Source of the DNA: Nautiliaceae bacterium
GTDB taxonomy: Bacteria > Campylobacterota > Campylobacteria > Campylobacterales > Nautiliaceae
Assembly: GCA_027063075.1 (NCBI GenBank)
Contig: JAMOSM010000093.1
Span: 1 to 11,072 of the forward strand
Length of the DNA stretch: 11,072 bases
Direction: 5' to 3'
The position numbers and the translations under genes are program-made. Below the pieces are notes generated by a model. That model did not search any database, was not told where the DNA came from, and saw only the letters and a program-made list of their open reading frames with translations. This document shows, piece after piece, positions 1 through 6,018 of the stretch (its first letter is position 1; every line of letters begins with the position of its first letter).

Positions 1-345
1 GTGCCGTTTGAAGAGCAGTTAAATAAGGAGCTTGAAAAAAATTCAGTTTTTCATAAATATGAAAATCCTTTAGATGAAGAAGGGTTAGACGGGGCTGTTG
101 CTAAACCTCCGATTGAAACTGTAATAGTGGATAAAGTGGTAAGAGATGATAGCAAACCTATTTTAAAATATGACCCAACAAACCCTGATGCAGATGCAAA
201 CGGGTATGTAGCTTATCCTAATATTAACCCTGTTGTAGAAATGGCCGATTTAATAGAAGCGACACGTGCATATCAGGCAAATGTAGCGGCTTTTCAGAGT
301 GCAAAAAGTATGGCTCAAAGTGCTATTAATATTTTACAGTCTTAA
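1..345 (+). CDS. flgC: Flagellar basal-body rod protein FlgC (5' end missing)
   Basis: This is the C-terminal 114 residues of FlgC, a proximal rod protein of the flagellar basal body that is exported by the flagellar type III system and polymerises in the periplasm. The family signature is clear: a segment reading VVRDD, then YDPTNPDADANGYVAYPNINPV, followed by the helical tail with IEATRAYQANVAAFQSAK that ends near the C-terminus as in all rod and hook proteins. Family members are about 140-165 residues, so roughly 50 N-terminal residues, including the conserved N-terminal helix, lie upstream of the window. The GTG at base 1 is therefore an internal valine codon, not a start. fliE follows after 10 bases. 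In Campylobacter the order is flgB-flgC-fliE-pbpB, which this region matches. The identification is firm; only the left boundary is unknown. Confidence 0.96.
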   Translation: MPFEEQLNKELEKNSVFHKYENPLDEEGLDGAVAKPPIETVIVDKVVRDDSKPILKYDPTNPDADANGYVAYPNINPVVEMADLIEATRAYQANVAAFQSAKSMAQSAINILQS

Positions 346-355
346 AGGATAAGAA

Positions 356-649
356 ATGGCTTTTATAAGTAAAGTTGATAATAATTTAGCAAATATTCAA
401 AATGTTAATAACAAAAAACACTCTTCAGATGTCTCTTTTGAAGATGTTTTAAAAGAAGAAATTCAAGAGACAAATGATTTAATGCAAAAAGCTGAAAAAG
501 CCGAGGCTGATATTGCAACAGGTGAAGTTCAGGATTTAGCCGCTGCAAGTATTACTATTCAAAAAGCTGAAATGAAAATGAAAATGATGTTAGAAGTTAG
601 AAATAAAGCCATAAATGCATATAAAGAACTGCTAAAAACTCAAATTTAA
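356..649 (+). CDS. fliE: Flagellar hook-basal body complex protein FliE
   Basis: FliE is a small protein thought to join the MS ring to the proximal rod and to be needed early for flagellar export. At 97 residues the protein has the usual family length. The C-terminal half carries the diagnostic segment: a helical stretch with AAASITIQKAEMKMKMMLEV followed by RNKAINAYKELLKTQI, equivalent to the conserved RNK-AY-E motif. The N-terminus is variable and asparagine-rich, as is common. The ATG lies 10 bases after the flgC stop, with AAAGGAT just upstream as a ribosome-binding site. Its TAA stop shares one base with the ATG of ftsI, so the cell-division gene is probably translationally coupled to this flagellar gene. 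Confidence 0.95.
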   Translation: MAFISKVDNNLANIQNVNNKKHSSDVSFEDVLKEEIQETNDLMQKAEKAEADIATGEVQDLAAASITIQKAEMKMKMMLEVRNKAINAYKELLKTQI

Positions 650-2361
650 TGAAAAATTTCCGCTTAATTCTTATATTTTTGTCTTTTTTTCTTGCCCTTA
701 TTTTTTTATATGCTGTTTTTTTATTTTTAAGTATTGCAAAACCGAAATATTATATAAAACCTTATACACTTAAAAAAGAGACAGCTGTTAGAGGAAATAT
801 TTATACTAAAAATTACACTCTTGCTAAAAGTGAAAAAAATTATGGTATCTATGTTTATCCTGATTTTTTAGATAAAGACAAAATAGACCTTTTTTATAAC
901 CTTTTTTCTATTTATACCAATATACCTGCAGAAAAATTAAAAAAAAGGGTAAATTTTTATTATTCTAAAGGTATCAAAAGAATACTTCTTGCAAAAGTTG
1001 ATTTAAAAACAAAACAAAATCTTTTATATTTAAGAAAAGTTTTAGATAAAAACAGGGTTTTTAAATCAAATGACGCGGGAATTAGAAGAGGTTTTGAGAT
1101 TTTAAGTTTAGATTTTAAGAGAGTATATCCTTATAAAGATATATTAGAACCTGTCTTAGGAAGATACAGAAAAGATAAAAAGAAAGGGGAAAACGGACTT
1201 GAAGAGTATTATAATTATTATTTAAAAGCTAAAAAAGATGGGATTAAAAAAGGATACAGAGATGTGTTAGGAAATATTGTTTATGATGGTGAAGCTGTTA
1301 TAAAACAGCCAATAAACGGAAATGATTTGCCTCTTAATATAAATCTTGCTCTTCAAAGAAAAATTGAACTTCTACTCTCTTCTCAAAAAGAGAAATTTAA
1401 TGCAAAAGAGGTGGTGGCTGCTGTGATGGATACACGTACCGGAAAAATTATAGCTATTGCATCTTCAAACAGGTACAATCCTTCTTTTATAACAAAAGAA
1501 GATATTCCTAATATGAAGATAAGTGTGATTAGGGAAGTGTTTGAACCGGGTTCTGTTATGAAAGCTATTACTTTTGCAATTTTGTTAGAACATAATAAAG
1601 TAAATCCTTATGAATTTATTAAGGGGTATAACGGAAGGTGGAAGCCTAAGTGGAGAAAAAAAGAGCCTATTAAAGATGATAAGGCTTTTGATTGGATAAG
1701 TGCTGAGAATGTAATAGTGTATTCAAGTAACATAGGTATTTCTCAATTGGTTTTAAGACTTAGTGCAAATGAGTTTTTAGAAGGACTTAAAAAATTTGAA
1801 TTAGATAAAAAAAGTGGAATTGATTTACCTTATGAGATAAATGGTAAAATAAGAAGTTTAAAACTTTTATATTATCCTGTATATAAAACGACAACTGCTT
1901 ACGGATATGGCATAAAAGTAAATTTTATGGAACTTTTAAAAGCTTATAATGTTTTTAATAACAATGGTATTATGGTGGTTCCAAAAATAGCTGATGTTAA
2001 AACTGAACAAAAAAGAGTTATAAGTGCAAAAAATGCTAATATTATGCTTAATATTTTAAGAAAAGTGGTATTAAAAGGAACTGCAAGAAAAGCCAATATT
2101 AAAGGGTTGTTTATTGCGGGAAAAACAGGAACGGCACATGTTTCTAAAGGGGCTTTAGGTTATAAGGAAGATACTTATAATGTTTCTTTTTTCGGGTTTG
2201 CAAACGATGAAAAAAACAGATATACAATAGGTGTTACTTTTTTTGATATAAAAGCAAAATGGCCAGATTATTTTGCTTCAAATTCGGCAGTTCCTACTTT
2301 TAGGCAAATTGTTGATATAATGATAAAAGAGAATTTATTAAAGGCAGTAGATGCAAAATAG
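649..2361 (+). CDS. ftsI: Class B penicillin-binding protein, septal transpeptidase FtsI/PBP3
   Basis: This is a D,D-transpeptidase that cross-links septal peptidoglycan. It has 570 residues, with a short basic N-terminus, one membrane segment at about residues 5-29 and a periplasmic body. All three active-site motifs of penicillin-binding proteins are present in order: S302-V-M-K305 (catalytic serine and lysine), S359-S-N361, and K492-T-G-T495. An arginine-glycine motif starts the dimerisation domain (RGNIY at 48-52), but the usual D-R-N-G that follows reads T53-K-N-Y56. Placement directly after fliE matches Campylobacter pbpB, which favours FtsI over the elongation enzyme PBP2 (MrdA). The start ATG overlaps the fliE stop by one base and there is no strong ribosome-binding site, suggesting coupling. 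The 3' end overlaps the next gene by 11 bases. The family is certain; the septal role rests on synteny and overall resemblance. Confidence 0.92.
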   Translation: MKNFRLILIFLSFFLALIFLYAVFLFLSIAKPKYYIKPYTLKKETAVRGNIYTKNYTLAKSEKNYGIYVYPDFLDKDKIDLFYNLFSIYTNIPAEKLKKRVNFYYSKGIKRILLAKVDLKTKQNLLYLRKVLDKNRVFKSNDAGIRRGFEILSLDFKRVYPYKDILEPVLGRYRKDKKKGENGLEEYYNYYLKAKKDGIKKGYRDVLGNIVYDGEAVIKQPINGNDLPLNINLALQRKIELLLSSQKEKFNAKEVVAAVMDTRTGKIIAIASSNRYNPSFITKEDIPNMKISVIREVFEPGSVMKAITFAILLEHNKVNPYEFIKGYNGRWKPKWRKKEPIKDDKAFDWISAENVIVYSSNIGISQLVLRLSANEFLEGLKKFELDKKSGIDLPYEINGKIRSLKLLYYPVYKTTTAYGYGIKVNFMELLKAYNVFNNNGIMVVPKIADVKTEQKRVISAKNANIMLNILRKVVLKGTARKANIKGLFIAGKTGTAHVSKGALGYKEDTYNVSFFGFANDEKNRYTIGVTFFDIKAKWPDYFASNSAVPTFRQIVDIMIKENLLKAVDAK

Positions 2362-3451
2362 TTTAAAAGAACTTGTTGAAATTTTAAATTATAAATTTTT
2401 AGAGCTTCCTCTTTATAAAATTATTTTAGCATTTTTATTTTTATTTCTTTTTTTGGTAATGAGAAGGGCTTTTACCCTTTATATTTTAAAAGTGCTTCGT
2501 TTTTTAGTGAAAAAAACAAAAACCGATCTTGATGACAAGTTTTTGAGGGCTGTTAAAAATCCTCTGAGGTTTTTGTTTGTAATTGCCGGACTTTATTTCT
2601 TTTTTACATTTTTAGAAGTTGATAAGCCTATTGTATGGCATATTTTAAAAGGTCTTTTGATTTTTGATATTTTTTGGGCTTTATATAATATTGTAGAGCA
2701 GTTTGAGGATTATATTTATAAAACGCTTGGAAAATTTGGAAAAGCAAGCCGCGAATTTGTCTCTTTTATAATAAAATTATCAAAAATTTTTATAATTTCA
2801 ATTGGAATTATAGCTCTTTTACAAGATTGGGGTATTAATGTAACAGGATTTTTGGCTTCCCTAGGTCTTGGGGGGCTTGCTTTTGCATTGGCTGCAAAAG
2901 ATACTGCTGCTAATATTTTTGGAGGGATTGCGATTTTGACTGATAATATTTTTAAAATAGGTGAGTGGGTTAAGATTGGAAATGTTGAAGGGATTGTTGA
3001 AGATATTGGAATGAGGACTACAAAAATAAGAGCATTTGATAAGAGGCTTATTATAGTTCCAAACGCTACTATTGCCAATTCTGCTGTAGAAAATTTCAGC
3101 AGAAGGGATAAAAGAAGAATTATGATGAGAATAGGGTTAGTCTATGATACTCCAATTGATACTATTAAAAAAATAGTTGAAGATATAAGGGAGATGCTTT
3201 TAAAGCATCCTGAAATTGCAAAAGATGAGAGCCTTCTTATCTATTTTGACCAGTTTGAAGAGAGTTCTCTTAGTATATTTTGTTACTTTTTTACAAACAC
3301 GGCTGTATGGAAAGAGTATTTAAGAATTAGAGAAGATATAAACTTAAAAATTAAAGAGATTGTAGAAAAAAACGGAAGTGCTTTTGCATTTCCAAGTAAT
3401 AGTATCTATTTTGAAACTCCTTTAAGGTTGGAAAATGAAAAGAAAACATAG
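2351..3451 (+). CDS. MscS-family small-conductance mechanosensitive ion channel
   Basis: This is a predicted inner-membrane channel that opens under membrane tension and releases solutes during hypo-osmotic shock. It has 366 residues with about five hydrophobic segments (near 20-37, 73-88, 100-115, 138-157 and 163-183). The last is the glycine/alanine-rich pore helix of MscS, seen as FLASLGLGGLAFALAAKD at 167-184. It runs into the conserved beta-domain with TDNIFKIGEWVKIG and NVEGIVEDIGMRTTKIRAFD, then the P-N-A/S motif (VPNATIANS at 236-244), and a C-terminal alpha/beta vestibule. The length and extra N-terminal helices resemble YnaI/MscK-type paralogues more than the minimal three-helix MscS. 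The start ATG at 2351 lies inside the end of ftsI, and the stop overlaps the next gene by 17 bases, so it belongs to the same transcript. Which paralogue it is, and whether it gates like MscS, cannot be told from sequence. Confidence 0.93.
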   Translation: MQNSLKELVEILNYKFLELPLYKIILAFLFLFLFLVMRRAFTLYILKVLRFLVKKTKTDLDDKFLRAVKNPLRFLFVIAGLYFFFTFLEVDKPIVWHILKGLLIFDIFWALYNIVEQFEDYIYKTLGKFGKASREFVSFIIKLSKIFIISIGIIALLQDWGINVTGFLASLGLGGLAFALAAKDTAANIFGGIAILTDNIFKIGEWVKIGNVEGIVEDIGMRTTKIRAFDKRLIIVPNATIANSAVENFSRRDKRRIMMRIGLVYDTPIDTIKKIVEDIREMLLKHPEIAKDESLLIYFDQFEESSLSIFCYFFTNTAVWKEYLRIREDINLKIKEIVEKNGSAFAFPSNSIYFETPLRLENEKKT

Positions 3452-4748
3452 AAAAAGGCTTAAGATTGCATTGTCTGTTTTTGCAGTGGTTGTAGTGTTG
3501 ATGGTAATTGTTTATAAATCGCCTGTTGGTGAAAATCTTTTAAGAAACTATATTTCTTCAAAGCTTAGTTTAATTAAACGTTTTGAAATTGAAGAGTTTA
3601 ATTATAAATGGAACTCTTTTTCATTGGTTTTAAAAAAAGGTTCAAATTATATCTATGTCTATGGTGACTTGTTTCCTTTTGATGCTACTTATGAGGCAAA
3701 TTTTAAAAATTTAGAAGAAATTAACTCTAATTTCAGGGGTGAATTGCAATCAAAGGGTGTTATAAAGTATAAAGGAGAAAGTTTAATAAACGGGAATGCT
3801 CTTTTTGCTAACGGATATGGAGATTTAAATCTAACTTGTAACGATGATTGTAAAGGGAATTTTAAGGGAAGTGATTTTGATTTGCAGAGTCTTTTTTATA
3901 TGGTAAAAATAACTTTTCCTTATCTTAAAGGAATTACTGATTTAGGGATAAATTTTAATAAGAAGCGTTTTTATGTGTTTTATGATTTTAATGGGGAAGT
4001 TAAATATAAAAATCTGTTTTTTAAAAATGTAAATGTAAAAGGGAAGGGTATAGTTAATAAAAGAGATGATTTTTCTTTATTAGCTAATGTAAAACATAAG
4101 TTTTTTGAAGGAAATTTGACACTTGTTAATAAAAATTCTTTTAAATACAAAGGTAATGCGTGGGTTTATATGAGAATTTTACAACCTATAATTTTGTATC
4201 CTATAAACGTAAAAGAGTTTATAAAATTTAGTTATGACCAGAGCAGTGGTGTTTTAAAATTTTTTGCCACTGATTTTTCAGGATATAACATAAAAGATGA
4301 AATTGATTTGCAGTTAAACAAGCTTTCTCTAAAAAGATTTTTTAAGATTATTGGAATTCCTCCTTTAGCTAAAGGAAAAATCAACGGAAATATTACAATA
4401 AAAGATATAGGAAGCTTTGATTTAATATCTAATGATTTTTCTGTTATAAAAAACAGGGTTATTTCTTATATAGAAAGAAAAATAGGAAGAAAAATTTCAT
4501 CTTTAAAAGTCGCTTTTTTAAAAGGTCATTTTGACAGAAAAAAGGTGGTTTTTGATTTTCTTTCAAAAGATAATAATCTGCTTTTGAGTATTCAGCAAGG
4601 AGTTTATTATTACAGTGGAGATAGAAAGTTTATAATTGAAGTTATTAATAATAAAATTAAGTATGTGTTTTTTGTAAAAAATAACAGTATAAAGCTTATT
4701 AGTAAAAAGAAATCATATGAGTTAAAAGAGAAAATCTTAGTCTATTAG
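3435..4748 (+). CDS. Membrane-anchored AsmA/TamB-like protein of unknown function
   Basis: I do not recognise this 437-residue protein with certainty. It has a very basic N-terminus, one membrane helix at about residues 9-27, then SPVGENLLRNYISSKL at 29-44, which is the type of sequence that follows the anchor in AsmA- and TamB-like envelope proteins. The rest is rich in alternating hydrophobic/polar beta segments with repeated K-G-x-I/G-N units (for example KGKINGNITIKDIG at 313-326), as in the long beta-groove proteins that carry phospholipids between the two membranes. The topology would put the body in the periplasm. Its only cysteines are C135 and C139 (C-x3-C). There is no enzymatic motif. 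It starts 17 bases inside the upstream channel gene with AAGG at 3424-3427, and the hsp20 promoter begins about 12 bases after its stop. I see no terminator between them. AsmA-like membership is inference from the N-terminus and repeat style. Confidence 0.7.
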   Translation: MKRKHRKRLKIALSVFAVVVVLMVIVYKSPVGENLLRNYISSKLSLIKRFEIEEFNYKWNSFSLVLKKGSNYIYVYGDLFPFDATYEANFKNLEEINSNFRGELQSKGVIKYKGESLINGNALFANGYGDLNLTCNDDCKGNFKGSDFDLQSLFYMVKITFPYLKGITDLGINFNKKRFYVFYDFNGEVKYKNLFFKNVNVKGKGIVNKRDDFSLLANVKHKFFEGNLTLVNKNSFKYKGNAWVYMRILQPIILYPINVKEFIKFSYDQSSGVLKFFATDFSGYNIKDEIDLQLNKLSLKRFFKIIGIPPLAKGKINGNITIKDIGSFDLISNDFSVIKNRVISYIERKIGRKISSLKVAFLKGHFDRKKVVFDFLSKDNNLLLSIQQGVYYYSGDRKFIIEVINNKIKYVFFVKNNSIKLISKKKSYELKEKILVY

Positions 4749-4759
4749 TATCAACTTTA

Positions 4760-4788
4760 TTGACATATAAAATTAAATTTGTTATAAT
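4760..4788 (+). promoter_or_regulatory. Consensus sigma70 promoter of the hsp20 gene
   Basis: The sequence shows TTGACA at 4760-4765 and TATAAT at 4783-4788, both perfect consensus hexamers, separated by exactly 17 bases. Transcription would start at about 4795, giving a leader of roughly 29 bases. No CIRCE (TTAGCACTC and its inverted copy) or HAIR-type inverted repeat is visible around it, so transcription looks constitutive and strong. This contrasts with the rpmJ promoter in the same window, which has no recognisable -35. Confidence 0.85.
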
Positions 4789-4802
4789 TTCAGTAAGAAA
4801 AA

Positions 4803-4820
4803 TCCTTATAAAAGGAGGGG
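4803..4820 (+). promoter_or_regulatory. Hairpin overlapping the hsp20 ribosome-binding site (possible RNA thermometer)
   Basis: TCCTT at 4803-4807 is the exact complement of AAGGA at 4812-4816, separated by the four-base loop ATAA. The 3' arm contains the first four bases of the perfect Shine-Dalgarno sequence AGGAGG (4813-4818), which stands five bases before the ATG at 4824. A short uridine-containing stem that masks the ribosome-binding site of a small heat-shock gene is the layout of known fourU and cyanobacterial hsp17 RNA thermometers. The pairing is seen directly; the temperature-sensing role is inference. Confidence 0.5.
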
Positions 4821-4823
4821 AAA

Positions 4824-5246
4824 ATGTGGCCAATGGTATTTGATCCTTTGAAAGAATTACAAGATATTGAAAGAAGAATTGGAGCTGTTCTTAATGTAAA
4901 TAGACCTGTTCCTAAAGTTGAGGCTTTTACACCTGCTGTAAATGAAAGAGTTGATGAAAAAGGTTATTACCTTGAAATTGATTTGCCTGGAGTTAAAAAA
5001 GAAAATATTGAAATTTCTGTAAATGATGGTGTTTTAACAGTTTCAGGTGAAAGAAAACTTGAAAAAAAAGAAGAAAAACCAAACTATACAAAAATTGAAA
5101 GTTTCTTTGGAAGATTTGAAAGAGCCTTTAAACTGCCTTCTGATGCGGATGTTGATAATATTGAAGCAAAATATGAAGATGGGGTTTTAAAAATCTTTAT
5201 TCCTAAAAAACAAAAACCTGAAGGAAAAAGAATCGAGGTTAAATAA
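4824..5246 (+). CDS. Small heat-shock protein, Hsp20/alpha-crystallin family
   Basis: This is an ATP-independent cytoplasmic chaperone that forms oligomers and holds unfolding proteins for refolding by DnaK/ClpB. It has 140 residues, typical for bacterial members. A short N-terminal arm starts with MWPMVFDP. The alpha-crystallin domain spans about residues 37-128, with the recognisable YYLEIDLPGVKKENIEISV (48-66), DGVLTVSGER (68-77), FGRFERAFKLP (95-105) and the closing GVLKIFIPK (120-128). The C-terminal tail carries an I-x-V anchor (I137-E-V139) that docks on neighbouring subunits. The start at 4824 is fixed by AGGAGG five bases upstream; a second ATG at 4833 lacks such spacing. It forms a single-gene unit with its own promoter and terminator, and translation may be controlled by a hairpin over the ribosome-binding site. 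Confidence 0.96.
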   Translation: MWPMVFDPLKELQDIERRIGAVLNVNRPVPKVEAFTPAVNERVDEKGYYLEIDLPGVKKENIEISVNDGVLTVSGERKLEKKEEKPNYTKIESFFGRFERAFKLPSDADVDNIEAKYEDGVLKIFIPKKQKPEGKRIEVK

Positions 5247-5259
5247 CCTCGGTTTTTTC
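5231..5259 (+). terminator. Rho-independent terminator of hsp20
   Basis: An inverted repeat with arms 5235-5241 and 5246-5252 (CGAGGTT / AACCTCG) forms a seven-base-pair stem with a four-base loop. It can be extended outward by weaker A-T and G-T pairs, and is followed directly by TTTTTT at 5254-5259. The stop codon of hsp20 (5244-5246) lies within the loop and 3' arm, so the terminator overlaps the end of the coding region. Confidence 0.9.
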
Positions 5260-5294
5260 TTTTTTGCTTTTATAAAGTGTCAGGTGATGATTAT

Positions 5295-5335
5295 TAACTA
5301 TAGGTCTTAGTTATTTCCTTTTAAAAAGGAAATAA
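5295..5335. repeat. Two adjoining inverted repeats in the hsp20-rpmJ gap
   Basis: TAACTA (5295-5300) and TAGTTA (5308-5313) form a six-base inverted repeat with a seven-base spacer. It shares three bases with a second, perfect one: TTATTTCCTTTT at 5311-5322 and its exact complement at 5324-5335, with one central base. As RNA the second would be a strong A-U stem, but no T-run follows directly (T-rich DNA begins about ten bases later), so it is a poor terminator. It could be a back-up terminator, a protein-binding operator, or part of the upstream region of the ribosomal promoter about 80 bases away. No small ORF is credible between 5260 and 5400. Confidence 0.55.
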
Positions 5336-5401
5336 TGTTTAATTTTTTTCTTTTTTTTATTCTTATTTACAGAGTATATTTTATTCTTTAAATTTTATAT
5401 A

Positions 5402-5410
5402 TGGTATAAT
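5402..5410 (+). promoter_or_regulatory. Extended -10 promoter for the rpmJ (alpha) operon
   Basis: TGGTATAAT at 5402-5410 combines a perfect TATAAT hexamer with the upstream TGn of extended -10 promoters. At the -35 position (about 5382-5387) there is only AT-rich sequence, and the preceding 60 bases are rich in T-tracts. This is the usual form of sigma70 promoters in epsilonproteobacteria, where periodic AT-rich DNA replaces the -35 box. The start would fall around 5415-5418 in a run of pyrimidines, about 105 bases before rpmJ. Confidence 0.7.
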
Positions 5411-5519
5411 TTCATCCCCCTGAACGTAAAAGAGGCTTTGCATCTGTAAAAAATACAGTTGCAAGGGCTGGTCTTTGTACCTAAGGGGTATTTGTTTAAT
5501 TAAAACACAAGGGGATATA
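5411..5519 (+). promoter_or_regulatory. Structured 5' leader of the rpmJ-rpsM-rpsK-rpsD-rpoA-rplQ operon
   Basis: This stretch of about 105 bases between the promoter and rpmJ has no ORF but clear pairing potential. The main hairpin has arms 5436-5448 and 5454-5466: seven pairs (one G-U), one T-T mismatch, then five pairs, closing on an all-A loop. A C-run at 5416-5420 can pair with AGGGG at 5484-5488, enclosing that hairpin. Alternatively ATCCCC at 5414-5419 can pair with GGGGAT at 5511-5516, which is the ribosome-binding site of rpmJ. A smaller stem (5478-5481 with 5487-5490) competes as well. In E. coli, S4 represses the alpha operon through a leader pseudoknot, so an autoregulatory role is plausible here but unproven. 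The second C-run pairing requires transcription to begin at or before the C-run. Confidence 0.55.
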
Positions 5520-5633
5520 ATGAAAGTTAGAGCATCTGTAAAAAAAATCTGCCCTAAATGTAAAATTGTTAAAAGAAAAGGCATTATTAGGGTAATTTGT
5601 GAAAATCCAAGACATAAACAAAGACAAGGATAA
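5520..5633 (+). CDS. rpmJ: 50S ribosomal protein L36
   Basis: This is a small zinc-binding protein of the large ribosomal subunit. It has 37 residues, the standard length, starting [20 protein letters not shown] and ending RQG. The zinc ligands are in place: C11-x2-C14, C27 and H32, the classic cysteine-containing form of L36. The start is set by AAGGGG at 5509-5514, five bases before the ATG, and that site can be hidden by pairing with the C-run at the start of the leader. It is the first gene of the run; rpsM follows after three bases. In many relatives infA, map and secY stand just upstream, but here the gene has its own promoter and the neighbour is hsp20. Confidence 0.97.
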   Translation: MKVRASVKKICPKCKIVKRKGIIRVICENPRHKQRQG

Positions 5634-5636
5634 AAC

Positions 5637-6008
5637 ATGGCAAGAATTGCAGGTATTGACTTACCAAAAAAGAAAAAAATTGAATATGCTCTTCCGTATA
5701 TTTACGGAATTGGACTAACTACAAGTAGAAAAATTTTAAAAGACACTGGAATCGACCCAGAAAAAAGAGTTTATGAATTAACAGAAGAAGAAATTTCTAT
5801 TTTAAATAAAGAAATTCAAAACAATTATATTGTTGAAGGTGAGCTTAGAAAAATCGTTCAGCTTAACATTAAAGAACTTATGGACCTTGGGTGCTACAGA
5901 GGTCTTAGACATAGACGTGGACTTCCTGTTAGAGGTCAAAGAACTAAAACTAATGCGCGCACAAGAAAAGGTAAAAGAAAAACTGTTGGTGCAGCAAAAG
6001 CTAAATAA
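5637..6008 (+). CDS. rpsM: 30S ribosomal protein S13
   Basis: S13 sits in the head of the small subunit and contacts the 50S subunit and the P-site tRNA. It has 123 residues, a normal length. It begins [19 protein letters not shown], has the helix region with [14 protein letters not shown] (21-34), and shows the family signature [14 protein letters not shown] at 88-101 followed by the basic C-terminal tail with [11 protein letters not shown] that reaches between the tRNAs. The ATG is preceded by GGAT within the end of rpmJ. It is the second gene of the alpha operon, and rpsK follows after 10 bases. Confidence 0.98.
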   Translation: MARIAGIDLPKKKKIEYALPYIYGIGLTTSRKILKDTGIDPEKRVYELTEEEISILNKEIQNNYIVEGELRKIVQLNIKELMDLGCYRGLRHRRGLPVRGQRTKTNARTRKGKRKTVGAAKAK

Positions 6009-6018
6009 GGGGTAGAAT

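Noticed and set aside
1..3. GTG at the first base as a start codon for a 114-residue protein
   Set aside because: The protein is the C-terminal part of FlgC, which is about 50 residues longer; the codon is an internal valine cut by the window edge.
2716..3078. Minus-strand ORF of 120 codons inside the MscS gene
   Set aside because: It is antisense to the most conserved part of a clear channel gene, has no recognisable domain or ribosome-binding site, and is best explained as a shadow.
5411..5519. tRNA-like gene in the rpmJ leader
   Set aside because: There is a hairpin and closing pairing of suitable size, but no T-loop sequence resembling GTTCGA, no proper anticodon arm and no CCA-compatible acceptor.
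5381..5638. Minus-strand ORF covering the promoter, leader and rpmJ
   Set aside because: It lies opposite a certain gene (L36) and its promoter; the translation has no family features.
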